Source: Hydractinia symbiolongicarpus (taxonomy: Eukaryota > Cnidaria > Hydrozoa > Anthoathecata > Hydractiniidae). From it: 64,000 nucleotides of DNA. A model generated the notes under the pieces. It was not told the DNA's origin. It did not search any database and was given only the letters and a program-made list of their open reading frames with translations. Made by a program: the position numbers and the translations under genes. The stretch covers positions 1,614,001 to 1,678,000 of the forward strand of contig NC_079880.1 of NCBI RefSeq assembly GCF_029227915.1. Direction: 5' to 3'. Each line of letters opens with the position of its first letter. Position 1 is the first letter of the stretch. Shown in pieces: positions 37,325-49,317 of the stretch.

Positions 37325-40300
37325 GAAATAATAATTTAAAAAATCGTTCGGGAAATGAGTTTACACCCTGGGTACTTTCTTTGTATACTTTTGACTATAC
37401 GGGCCGAGTCCGGGATTTACGGGAAATCGCAGGTTTTCGTTTGCCGGCGATTAAACTTCTTTTATTCAGCGTCTCATCAAAAATGAAATCATTTTTGAAA
37501 ACTACAAGTCTCATGCGTTTTAGTGGTGAAAAAATAATTTAAAAAATCGTTCGGGAAATGAGATTACTCCCTGGGCACTTTCTTTGTATACTTTTGACTA
37601 TGCGGGCCGAGTCCGGGGTTTACGGGAAATGGCGGGTTTTCGTTTGCCGGCGATTAAACCACTTTTATTAAGCGTCTCATCAAAGATGAAAACATTTCTG
37701 AAAACTACAAGTCTCATGGGCTTTAGTGGTGAAATAAAAATTTAAATAATCGTTTTGGAAATGAGTTTACTCCCTGGGTACTTTCTTTGTATACTTTTGA
37801 CTATACGGGCCGAGTCCGGGATTTACGGGAAATCGCAGGTTTTCGTTTGCCGGCGATTAAACTTCTTTTATTCAGCGTCTCATCGAAAATGAAAACATTT
37901 TTGAAAACTACAACTCTCATGCGTTTTAGTGGTGAAAAAATAATTTAAAAATTCGTTCAGGAAATGAGTTTACTCACTGGATACTTTCCTTGTATACTTT
38001 TGACTATACGGGCCGAGTCCGGGATTTACGGGAAATCGCGGGTTTTCGTTTGCCGGCGATTAAACTTCTTTTATTCTGCGTCTCATCAAAAATGAAAACA
38101 TTTTTAAAAACTACAAGTCTCATGGGCTTTAGTGGTGAAATAATAATTTAAATAATCGTTTGGGAAATGAGTTTACTCCCTGGGTACTTTCTTTGTATAC
38201 TTTTGACTATACGGGCCGAGTCCGGGATTTACGGGAAATCGCAGGTTTTCGTTTGCCGGCGATTAAACTTCTTTTATTCAGCGTCTCATCAAAAATGAAA
38301 ACATTTTTGAAAACTACAAGTCTCATGCGTTTTAGTGGTGAAAAAATAATTAAAAAATTCGTTAGGGAAATGAGTTTACTCTCTGGGTACTTTCTTTGTA
38401 TACCTTTGACTATACGGGCCGAGTCCGGGATTTACGGGAAATCGCAGGTTTTCGTTTGCCGGCGATTAAACTTCTTTTATTCAGCGTCTCATCAAAAATG
38501 AAAACATTTTTGGAAACTACAAGTTTCATGCGTTTTAGTGGTGAAAAAATAATTTAAAAAATCGTTCGTGAAATGAGTTCACAGCCTGGGTACTTTCTTT
38601 CTATACTTTTGACTATACGGGCCGAGTCCGGGATTTACGGGAAATCGCAGGTTTTCGTTTGCCGGCGATTAAACTTCTTTTATTCAGCGTCTCATCAAAA
38701 ATGAAAATATTTTTAAATACTACAAGTCTCATGCGTTTTAGTGGTGAAAAGATAATTTAAAAAATCGTTTTGGAAATGAGTTTACTCCCTGGGTACTTTC
38801 TTTGTATACTTTTGACTATACGGGCCGAGTCCGGGATTTACGGGAAATCGCAGGTTTTCGTTTGCCGGCGATTAAACTTCTTTTATTCAGCTTCTCATCA
38901 AAAATGAAAACATTTTTGAAAACTACAAGTCTCAAGCGTTTTAGTGGTGAAAAGATAATTTAAAAAATCGTTTTGGAAATGAGTTTACTCCCTGGGTACT
39001 TTCTTTGTATACTTTTGACTATACGGGCCGAGTCCGGGATTTACGGGAAGACGCGGGTTTTCGTTTGCTGGCAATTAAACTTCTTTTATTCAGCGTCTCA
39101 TCAAAAATGAAAACATTTTTAAAAACTACAAGTCTCATGCGTTTTAGTGGTGAAAAAATAATTTAAAAAATCGTTCGGAAAATGAGTTTACTTCCTGGGT
39201 ACTTTCTTTGTATACTTTTGACTGTACGGGCCGAGTCCGGGATTTACGGGAAGTCGCGGGTTTTCGTTTGCCGGCGATTAAACTTCTTTTATTCAGCGTC
39301 TCATCAAAAATGAAAATATTTTTAAATTTTACAAGTCTCATGGGCTTTAGTGGTGAAATAATAATTTAAAAAATCGTTCGGGAAATGAGTTTACACCCTG
39401 GGTACTTTCTTTGTATACTTTTGACTATACGGGCCAAGTCCGGGATTTACGGGAAATCGCAGGTTTTCGTTTCCCGGGGATTAAACTTCTTTTATTCAGC
39501 GTCTCATCAAAAATGAAAATATTTTTAAATACTACAAGTCTCATGCGTTTTAGTGGTGAAAAAATAATTTAAAAAATCGTTCGGGAAATGAGTTTACTCC
39601 CTAGGTACTTTCTTTGTATACTTTTGACTATGCGGGCCGAGTCCGGGGTTTACGGGAAATGGTGGGTTTTCGTTTGCCGGCGATTAAACTTCTTTTATTC
39701 AGCTTCTCATCAAAAATGAAAATATTTTTAAATACTATAAGTCTCATGCGTTTTAGTGGTGAAAAAATAATTTAAAAAATCGTTCGGGAAATGAGTTTAC
39801 TCCCTAGGTACTTTCTTTGTATACTTTTGACTATGCGGGCCGAGTCCGGGGTTTACGGGAAATGGTGGGTTTTCGTTTGCCGGCGATTAAACTTCTTTTA
39901 TTCAGCTTCTCATCAAAAATGAAAAGATTTTTGAAAACTACAAGTCTCAAGCGTTTTAGTGGTGAAAAGATAATTTAAAAAATCGTTTTGGAAATGAGTT
40001 TACTCCCTGGGTACTTTCTTTGTATACTTTTGACTATACGGGCCGTGTCCGGGATTTACAGGAAGACGCGGGTTTTCGTTTGCCGGCAATTAAACTTCTT
40101 TTATTCAGCGTCTCATCAAAAATGAAAACATTTTTAAAAACTACAAGTCTCATGCGTTTTAGTGGTGAAAAAATAACTTAAAAAATCGTTCGGGGAAATG
40201 AGTTTACTCCCTGGGTACTTTCTTTGTATACTTTTGACTATACGGGCCGAGTCCGGGATTTACGGGAAGTCGCGGGTTTTCGTTTGCCGGCGATTAAACT

Positions 40301-41205
40301 TCTTTTATTCAGCGTCTCATCAAAAATGAAAATATTTTTAAATACTACAAGTCTCATGGGCTTTAGTGGTGAAATAATAATTTAAAAAATCGTTCGGGAA
40401 ATGAGTTTACACCCTGGGTACTTTCTTTGTATACTTTTGACTATACGGGCCGAGTCCGGGATTTACGGGAAATTGCAGGTTTTCGTTTGCCGGCGATTAA
40501 ACTTCTTTTATTCAGCGTCTCATCAAAAATGAAAATATTTTTAAATACTACAAGTCTCATAGGTTTTAGTGGTGAAATAATAATTTAAAAAATCGTTCGG
40601 GAAATAAGTTTACACCCTGGGTACTTTCTTTGTATACTTTTGACTATACGGGCCGAGTCCGGGATTTACGGGAAATCGCAGGTTTTCGTTTGCCGGCGAT
40701 TAAAGTTCTTTTATTCAGCGTCTCATCAAAAATGAAAACATTTTTGAAAACTACAAGTCTCATGCGTTTTAGTGGTGAAAAAATAATTTAAAAAATCGTT
40801 CGGGAAATGAGATTACTCCCTGGGCACTTTCTTTGTATACTTTTGACTATGCGGGCCGAGTCCGGGGTTTACGGGAAATGGCGGGTTTTCGTTTGCCGGC
40901 GATTAAACTTCTTTTATTCAGCGTCTCATCAAAAATAAAAACATTTTTGAAAACTACAAGTCTTAAGCGTTTTAGTGGTGAAAAGATAATTTAGAAAATC
41001 GTTTTGGAAATGAGTTTACTCACAGGGTACTTTCATTGTATACATTAGACTATACGGGCCAAGCCCGGGATTTACGGGAAATCGCGGGTTTTCGTTTGCC
41101 GGCGATTAAACCACTTTTATTAAGCGTCTCATCAAAGATGAAAACATTTCTGAAAACTACAAGTCTCATGGGCTTTAGTGGTGAAATAAAAATTTAAATA
41201 ATCGT
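37325..41205 (+). repeat. First, diverged copy of the a-R family mixed with G/H/P/Q
   Basis: Order by class: Q, X/R composite, a-like with gttttgg, b (tcactggatac), c-like, d/e composite (gttaggg then actctctggg), f (gttcgtgaaatgag, tttctatac), H, H, P, Q, G, G, H, P, Q, Q, X, R. The two adjacent G monomers (atggtggg at 39659 and 39862) are a 203-bp duplication. The P near 40190 has one extra G (gttcggggaaatg). The closing Q Q X R recurs at 42.2 and 51.7 kb. Confidence 0.7.
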
Positions 41206-43031
41206 TTGGGAAATGAGTTTACTCCCTGGGTACTTTCTTTGTATACTTTTGACTATACGGGCCGAGTCCGGGATTTACGGGAAATCGCAGGTTTTCGTTT
41301 GCCGGCGATTAAACTTCTTTTATTCAGCGTCTCATCGAAAATAAAAACATTTTTAAAAACTACAACTCTCATGCGTTTTAGTGGTGAAAAAATAATTTAA
41401 AAATTCGTTCAGGAAATGAGTTTACTCACTGGATACTTTCCTTGTATACTTTTTACTATACGGGCCGAGTCCGGGATTTACGGGAAATCGCGGGTTTTCG
41501 TTTGCCGGCGATTAAACTTCTTTAATTCTGCGTCTCATCAAAAATGAAAACATTTTTAAAAACTACAAGTCTCATGGGCTTTAGTGGTAAAATATAAATT
41601 TAAAAAATCGTTTGGGAAATGAGTTTACTCTCTGGGTACTTTCTTTGTATACCTTTGACTATACGGGCCGAGTCCAGGATTTACGGGAAATCGCAGGTTT
41701 TCGTATGCCGGCGATTAAACTTCTTTTATTCAGCGTCTCATCAAAAATAAAAACATTTTTGGAAACTACAAGTCTCATGCGTCTTAGTGGTGAAAAAATA
41801 ATTTAAAAAATCGTTCGAGAAATGAGTTCACAGCCTGGGTACTTTCTTTCTATACTTTTGACTATACGGGCCGAGTCCGGGATTTACGGGAAATCGCAGG
41901 TTTTCGTTTGCCGGCGATTAAACCACTTTCATTAAGCGTCTCATCAAAAATGAAAAGATTTCTGAAAACTACAAGTCTCATGCGTTTTAGTGGTGAAAAT
42001 TAATTTAAAATATCGTTTGAGAAATGAGTTTACTCCCTGGGTACTTTCTTTGTATACTTTTGACTATACGGGCCGAGTCCGGGATTTACGGGAAATCGCA
42101 GGTTTTCGTTTGCCGGCGATTAAACTTCTTTTATTCAGCGTCTCATCAAAAATGAAAACATTTTTGAAAACTACAAGTCTCATGCGTTTTAGTGGTGAAA
42201 TAATAATTTAAAAAATCGTTCGGGAAATGAGTTTACACCCTGGGTACTTTCTTTGTATACTTTTGACTATACGGGCCGAGTCCGGGATTTACGGGAAATC
42301 GCAGGTTTTCGTTTGCCGGCGATTAAACTTCTTTTATTCAGCGTCTCATCAAAAATGAAAATATTTTTAAATACTACAAGTCTCATAGGTTTTAGTGGTG
42401 AAATAATAATTTAAAAAATCGTTCGGGAAATGAGTTTACACCCTGGGTACTTTCTTTGTATACTTTTGACTATACGGGCCGAGTCCGGGATTTACGGGAA
42501 ATCGCAGGTTTTCGTTTGCCGGCGATTAAACTTCTTTTATTCAGCGTCTCATCAAAAATGAAAACATTTTTGAAAAATACAAGTCTCATGCGTTTTAGTG
42601 GTGAAAAAATAATTTAAAAAATCGTTCGGGAAATGAGATTACTCCCTGGGCACTTTATTTGTATACTTTTGACTATGCGGGCCGAGTCCGGGGTTTACGG
42701 GAAATGGCGGGTTTTCGTTTGCCGGCGATTAAACTTCTTTTATTCAGCGTCTCATCAAAAATGAAAACATTTTTGAAAACTACAAGTCTTAAGCGTTTTA
42801 GTGGTGAAAAGATAATTTAAAAAATCGTTTTGGAAATGAGTTTACTCACAGGGTACTTTCATTGTATACATTAGACTATACGGGCCAAGCCCGGGATTTA
42901 CGGGAAATCGCGGGTTTTCGTTTGCCGGCGATTAAACCACTTTTATGAAGCGTCTCATCAAAGATGAAAACATTTCTGAAAACTACAAGTCTCATGGGCT
43001 TTAGTGGTGAAATAAAAATTTAAATAATCGT
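41206..43031 (+). repeat. 9-monomer HOR unit: a, b/d, e, f, g, Q, Q, X, R (1826 bp)
   Basis: The catagg marker of the first Q lies at 40558 and 42384, 1826 bp apart, and class a starts at 41206 and 43032. The second monomer starts as b (gttcagg, cactggatac, tctgcg) and ends as d (ggtaaaatataaattt), so class c and most of d are missing compared with the fuller order at 43032 and 52561. This looks like a two-monomer deletion by b-d crossover. Confidence 0.82.
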
Positions 43032-43437
43032 TTGGGAAATGAGTTTACTCCCTGGGTACTTTCTTTGTATACTTTTGACTATACGGGCCGAGTCCGGGAT
43101 TTACGGGAAATCGCAGGTTTTCGTTTGCCGGCGATTAAACTTCTTTTATTCAGCGTCTCATCGAAAATGAAAACATTTTTAAGAACTACAACTCTCCTGC
43201 GTTTTAGTGGTGAAAAAATAATTTAAAAATTCGTTCAGGAAATGAGTTTACTCACTGGATACTTTCCTTGTATACTTTTGACTATACGGGCCGAGTCCGG
43301 GATTTACGGGAAATCGCGGGTTTTCGTTTGCCGGCGATTAAACTTCTTTTATTCTGCGTCTCATCAAAAATGAAAACATTTTTAAAAACTACAAGTCTCA
43401 TGGGCTTTAGTGGTGAAATAATAATTTAAATAATCGT
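43032..43437 (+). repeat. Classes a and b, left edge of the expanded unit
   Basis: a (tail catcgaaaatg, acaactctcctgcg) and b (gttcagg, tcactggatac, tattctgcg) precede the five-class block. The same a-b pair is found at 41206, 52561 and, in altered form, at 58.8 kb. Confidence 0.8.
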
Positions 43438-46400
43438 TTGGGAAATGAGTTTACTCCCTGGGTACTTTCTTTGTATATTTTTGACTATACCGGCCGAGTC
43501 CGGGATTTACGGGAAATCGCAGGTTTTCGTTTGCCGGCGATTAAACTTCTTTTATTCAGCGTCTCATCAAAAATGAAAACATTTTTGAAAACTACAAGTC
43601 TCATGCGTTGTAGTGGTGAAAAAATAATTTAAAAATTCGTTAGGGAAATGAGTTTACTCACTGGGTACTTTCCTTGTATACTTTTGACTTTACGGGCCGT
43701 GACCGGGATTTACGGGAAATCGCGGGTTTTCGTTTGCCGGCGATTAAACTTCTTTTATTCAGCGTCTCATCAAAAATGAAAACATTTTTAAAAACTACAA
43801 GTCTCATGGGCTTTAGTGGTAAAATATAAATTTAAAAAATCGTTTGGGAAATGAGTTTACTCTCTGGGTACTTTCTTTGTATACCTTTGACTGTACGGGC
43901 CGAGTCCGGGATTTACGGGAAATTGCAGGTTTTCGTTTGCCGGCGATTAAACTTCTTTTATTCAGCGTCTCATCAAAAATGAAAACATTTTTGGAAACTA
44001 CAAGTCTCATGCGTTTTAGTGGTGAAAAAATAATTTAAAAAATCGTTCGAGAAATGAGTTCACAGCCTGGGTACTTTCTTTCTATACTTTTGACTATACG
44101 GGCCGAGTCCGGGATTTACGGGAAATCGCAGGTTTTCGTTTGCCGGCGATTAAACCACTTTCATTAAGCGTCTCATCAAAAATGAAAAGATTTCTGAAAA
44201 CTACAAGTCTCATGCGTTTTAGTGGTGAAAATTAATTTAAAATATCGTTTGAGAAATGAGTTTACTCCCTGGGTACTTTCTTTGTATACTTTTGACTATA
44301 CGGGCCGAGTCCGGGATTTACGGGAAATCGCAGGTTTTCGTTTGCCGGCGATTAAACTTCTTTTATTCAGCGTCTCATCAAAAATGAAAACATTTTTGAA
44401 AACTACAAGTCTCATGGGCTTTAGTGGTGAAATAATAATTTAAATAATCGTTTGGGAAATGAGTTTACTCCCTGGGTACTTTCTTTGTATACTTTTGACT
44501 ATACGGGCCGAGTCCGGGATTTACGGGAAATCGCAGGTTTTCGTTTGCCGGCGATTAAACTTCTTTTATTCAGCGTCTCATCAAAAATGAAAACATTTTT
44601 GAAAACTACAAGTCACATGCGTTGTAGTGGTGAAAAAATAATTTAAAAATTCGTTAGGGAAATGAGTTTAGTCACTGGGTACTTTCCTTGTATACTTTTG
44701 ACTATACGGGCCGTGACCGGGATTTACGGGAAATCGCGGGTTTTCGTTTGCCGGCGATTAAACTTCTTTTATTCAGCGTCTCATCAAAAATGAAAACATT
44801 TTTAAAAACTACAAGTCTCATGGGCTTTAGTGGTAAAATATAAATTTAAAAATCGTTTGGGAAATGAGTTTACTCTCTGGGTACTTTCTTTGCATACCTT
44901 TGACTATACGGGCCGAGTCCGGGATTTACGGGAAATCGCAGGTTTTCGTTTGCCGGCGATTAAACTTCTTTTATTCAGCGTCTCATCAAAAATGAAAACA
45001 TTTTTGGAAACTACAAGTCTCATGCGTTTTAGTGGTGAAAAAATAATTTAAAAAATCGTTCGAGAAATGAGTTCACAGCCTGGGTACTTTCTTTCTATAC
45101 TTTTGACTATACGGGCCGAGTCCGGGATTTACGGGAAATCGCAGGTTTTCGTTTGCCGGCGATTAAACTTCTTTTATTCAGCGTCTCATCGAAAATGAAA
45201 ACATTTTTAAAAACTACAACTCTCCTGCGTTTTAGTGGTGAAAAAATAATTTAAAAATTCGTTCAGGAAATGAGTTTACTCACTGGATACTTTCCTTGTA
45301 TACTTTTGACTATACGGGCCGAGTCCGGGATTTACGGGAAATCGCGGGTTTTCGTTTGCCGGCGATTAAACTTCTTTTATTCTGCGTCTCTTCAAAAATG
45401 AAAACATTTTTAAAAACTACAAGTCTCATGGGCTTTAGTGGTGAAATAATAATTTAAATAATCGTTTGGGAAATGAGTTTACTCCCTGGGTACTTTCTTT
45501 GTATACTTTTGACTATACCGGCCGAGTCCGGGATTTACGGGAAATCGCAGGTTTTCGTTTGCCGGCGATTAAACTTCTTTTATTCAGCGTCTCATCAAAA
45601 ATGAAAACGTTTTTGAAAACTACAAGTCTCATGCGTTGTAGTGGTGAAAAAATAATTTAAAAATTCGTTAGGGAAATGAGTTTACTCACTGGGTACTTTC
45701 CTTGTATACTTTTGACTATACGGGCCGTGACAGGGATTTACGGGAAATCGCGGGTTTTCGTTTGCCGGCGATTAAACTTCTTTTATTCAGCGTCTCATCA
45801 AAAATGAAAACATTTTTAAAAACTACAAGTCTCATGGGCTTTAGTGGTAAAATATAAATTTAAAAAATCGTTTGGGAAATGAGTTTACTCTCTGGGTACT
45901 TTCTTTGTATACCTTTGACTGTACGGGCCGAGTCCGGGATTTACGGGAAATTGCAGGTTTTCGTTTGCCGGCGATTAAACTTCTTTTATTCAGCGTCTCA
46001 TCAAAAATGAAAACATTTTTGGAAACTACAAGTCTCATGCGTTTTAGTGGTGAAAAAATAATTTAAAAAATCGTTCGAGAAATGAGTTCACAGCCTGGGT
46101 ACTTTCTTTCTATACTTTTGACTATACGGGCCGAGTCCGGGATTTACGGGAAATCGCAGGTTTTCGTTTGCCGGCGATTAAACCACTTTCATTAAGCGTC
46201 TCATCAAAAATGAAAAGATTTCTGAAAACTACAAGTCTCATGCGTTTTAGTGGTGAAAATTAATTTAAAATATCGTTTGAGAAATGAGTTTACTCCCTGG
46301 GTACTTTCTTTGCATACTTTTGACTATACGGGCCGAGTCCGGGATTTACGGGAAATCGCAGGTTTTCGTTTGCCGGCGATTAAACTTCTTTTATTCAGCG

Positions 46401-46885
46401 TCTCATCAAAAATGAAAACATTTTTGAAAACTACAAGTCTCATGGGCTTTAGTGGTGAAATAATAATTTAAATAATCGTTTGGGAAATGAGTTTACTCCC
46501 TGGGTACTTTCTTTGTATACTTTTGACTATACGGGCCGAGTCCGGGATTTACGGGAAATCGCAGGTTTTCGTTTGCCGGCGATTAAACTTCTTTTATTCA
46601 GCGTCTCATCAAAAATGAAAACATTTTTGAAAACTACAAGTCACATGCGTTGTAGTGGTGAAAAAATAATTTAAAAATTCGTTAGGGAAATGAGTTTAGT
46701 CACTGGGTACTTTCCTTGTATACTTTTGACTATACGGGCCGTGACCGGGATTTACGGGAAATCGCGGGTTTTCGTTTGCCGGCGATTAAACTTCTTTTAT
46801 TCAGCGTCTCATCAAAAATGAAAACATTTTTAAAAACTACAAGTCTCATGGGCTTTAGTGGTAAAATATAAATTTAAAAAATCGT
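43438..46885 (+). repeat. 5-monomer HOR c d e f g, tandem units of 1014 bp
   Basis: Class c starts at 43438, 44452, 45466 and 46480, exactly 1014 bp apart. Units 43438 and 45466 read c d e f g. Unit 44452 reads c' d' e' then an f/a composite and b, so an a-b tail has been inserted in place of f-g. Marker changes: c' has agtcacatgcg, d' has tttagtcactgg, e' has ggtaaaatataaatttaaaaatcg with one A fewer and gcatacc. Corresponding monomers one unit apart are nearly identical. Confidence 0.88.
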
Positions 46886-49317
46886 TTGGGAAATGAGTTT
46901 ACTCTCTGGGTACTTTCTTTGTATACCTTTGACTGTACGGGCCGAGTCCGGGATTTACGGGAAATTGCAGGTTTTCGTTTGCCGGCGATTAAACTTCTTT
47001 TATTCAGCGTCTCATCAAAAATGAAAACATTTTTGGAAACTACAAGTCTCATGCGTTTTAGTGGTGAAAAAATAATTTAAAAAATCGTACGAGAAATGAG
47101 TTCACAGCCTGGGTACTTTCTTTCTATACTTTTGACTATACGGGCCGAGTCCGGGATTTACGGGAAATCGCAGGTTTTCGTTTGCCGGCGATTAAACCAC
47201 TTTCATTAAGCGTCTCATCAAAAATGAAAAGATTTCTGAAAACTACAAGTCTCATGCGTTTTAGTGGTGAAAATTAATTTAAAATATCGTTTGAGAAATG
47301 AGTTTACTCCCTGGGTACTTTCTTTGTATACTTTTGACTATACGGGCCGAGTCCGGGATTTACGGGAAATCGCAGGTTTTCGTTTGCCGGCGATTAAACT
47401 TCTTTTATTCAGCGTCTCATCAAAAATGAAAACATTTTTGAAAACTACAAGTCTCATGGGCTTTAGTGGTGAAATAATAATTTAAATAATCGTTTGGGAA
47501 ATGAGTTTACTCCCTGGGTACTTTCTTTGTATACTTTTGACTATACGGGCCGAGTCCGGGATTTACGGGAAATCGCAGGTTTTCGTTTGCCGGCGATTAA
47601 ACTTCTTTTATTCAGCGTCTCATCAAAAATGAAAACATTTTTGAAAACTACAAGTCACATGCGTTGTAGTGGTGAAAAAATAATTTAAAAATTCGTTAGG
47701 GAAATGAGTTTAGTCACTGGGTACTTTCCTTGTATACTTTTGACTATACGGGCCGTGACCGGGATTTACGGGAAATCGCGGGTTTTCGTTTGCCGGCGAT
47801 TTAACTTCTTTTATTCAGCGTCTCATCAAAAATGAAAACATTTTTAAAAACTACAAGTCTCATGGGCTTTAGTGGTAAAATATAAATTTAAAAATCGTTT
47901 GGGAAATGAGTTTACTCTCTGGGTACTTTCTTTGCATACCTTTGACTATACGGGCCGAGTCTGGGATTTACGGGAAATCGCAGGTTTTCGTTTGCCGGCG
48001 ATTAAACTTCTTTTATTCAGCGTCTCATCAAAAATGAAAACATTTTTGGAAACTACAAGTCTCATGCGTTTTAGTGGTGAAAAAATAATTTAAAAAATCG
48101 TTCGAGAAATGAGTTCACAGCCTGGGTACTTTCTTTCTATACTTTTGACTATACGGGCCGAGTCCGGGATTTACGGGAAATCGCAGGTTTTCGTTTGCCG
48201 GCGATTAAACCACTTTCATTAAGAGTCTCATCAAAAATGAAAAGATTTCTGAAAACTACAAGTCTCATGCGTTTTAGTGGTGAAAATTAATTTAAAATAT
48301 CGTTTGAGAAATGAGTTTACTCCCTGGGTACTTTCTTTGTATACTTTTGACTATACGGGCCGAGTCCGGGATTTACGGGAAATCGCAGGTTTTCGTTTGC
48401 CGGCGATTAAACTTCTTTTATTCAGCGTCTCATCAAAAATGAAAACATTTTTGAAAACTACAAGTCACATGCGTTGTAGTGGTGAAAAAATAATTTAAAA
48501 ATTCGTTAGGGAAATGAGTTTAGTCACTGGGTACTTTCCTTGTATACTTTTGACTATACGGGCCGTGACCGGGATTTACGGGAAATCGCGGGTTTTCGTT
48601 TGCCGGCGATTAAACTTCTTTTATTCAGCGTCTCATCAAAAATGAAAACATTTTTAAAAACTACAAGTCTCATGGGCTTTAGTGGTAAAATATAAATTTA
48701 AAAATCGTTTGGGAAATGAGTTTACTCTCTGGGTACTTTCTTTGCATACCTTTGACTATACGGGCCGAGTCCGGGATTTACGGGAAATCGCAGGTTTTCG
48801 TTTGCCGGCGATTAAACTTCTTTTATTCAGCGTCTCATCAAAAATGAAAACATTTTTGAAAACTACAAGTCTCATGGGCTTTAGTGGTGAAATAATAATT
48901 TAAATAATCGTTTGGGAAATGAGTTTACTCCCTGGGTACTTTCTTTGTATACTTTTGACTATACGGGCCGAGTCCGGGATTTACGGGAAATCGCAGGTTT
49001 TCGTTTGCCGGCGATTAAACTTCTTTTATTCAGCGTCTCATCAAAAATGAAAACATTTTTGAAAACTACAAGTCACATGCGTTGTAGTGGTGAAAAAATA
49101 ATTTAAAAATTCGTTAGGGAAATGAGTTTAGTCACTGGGTACTTTTCTTGTATACTTTTGACTATACGGGCCGTGACCGGGATTTACGGGAAATCGCGGG
49201 TTTTCGTTTGCCGGCGATTAAACTTCTTTTATTCAGCGTCTCATCAAAAATGAAAACATTTTTAAAAACTACAAGTCTCATGGGCTTTAGTGGTAAAATA
49301 TAAATTTAAAAAATCGT
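46886..49317 (+). repeat. Second-order repeat of 12 monomers, copy 1 (2432 bp)
   Basis: Order from 46886: e f g c' d' e' f g/c' d' e'/g c' d'. The eighth monomer (48277) starts as g and ends with the c' tail (agtcacatgcgttgtag). The tenth (48682) starts as e' and ends with the g tail (gggctttag, gaaataataa). The rare aagagtctc at 48221 recurs at 50653, 2432 bp later. This is duplication of an already repeated block. Confidence 0.87.

Noticed and set aside
38160-38501. 113-codon frame as a possible gene
   Set aside because: Same cause: the junction reads ttaaaaaattc in a d/e composite region, and the second half is a frame-shifted monomer.
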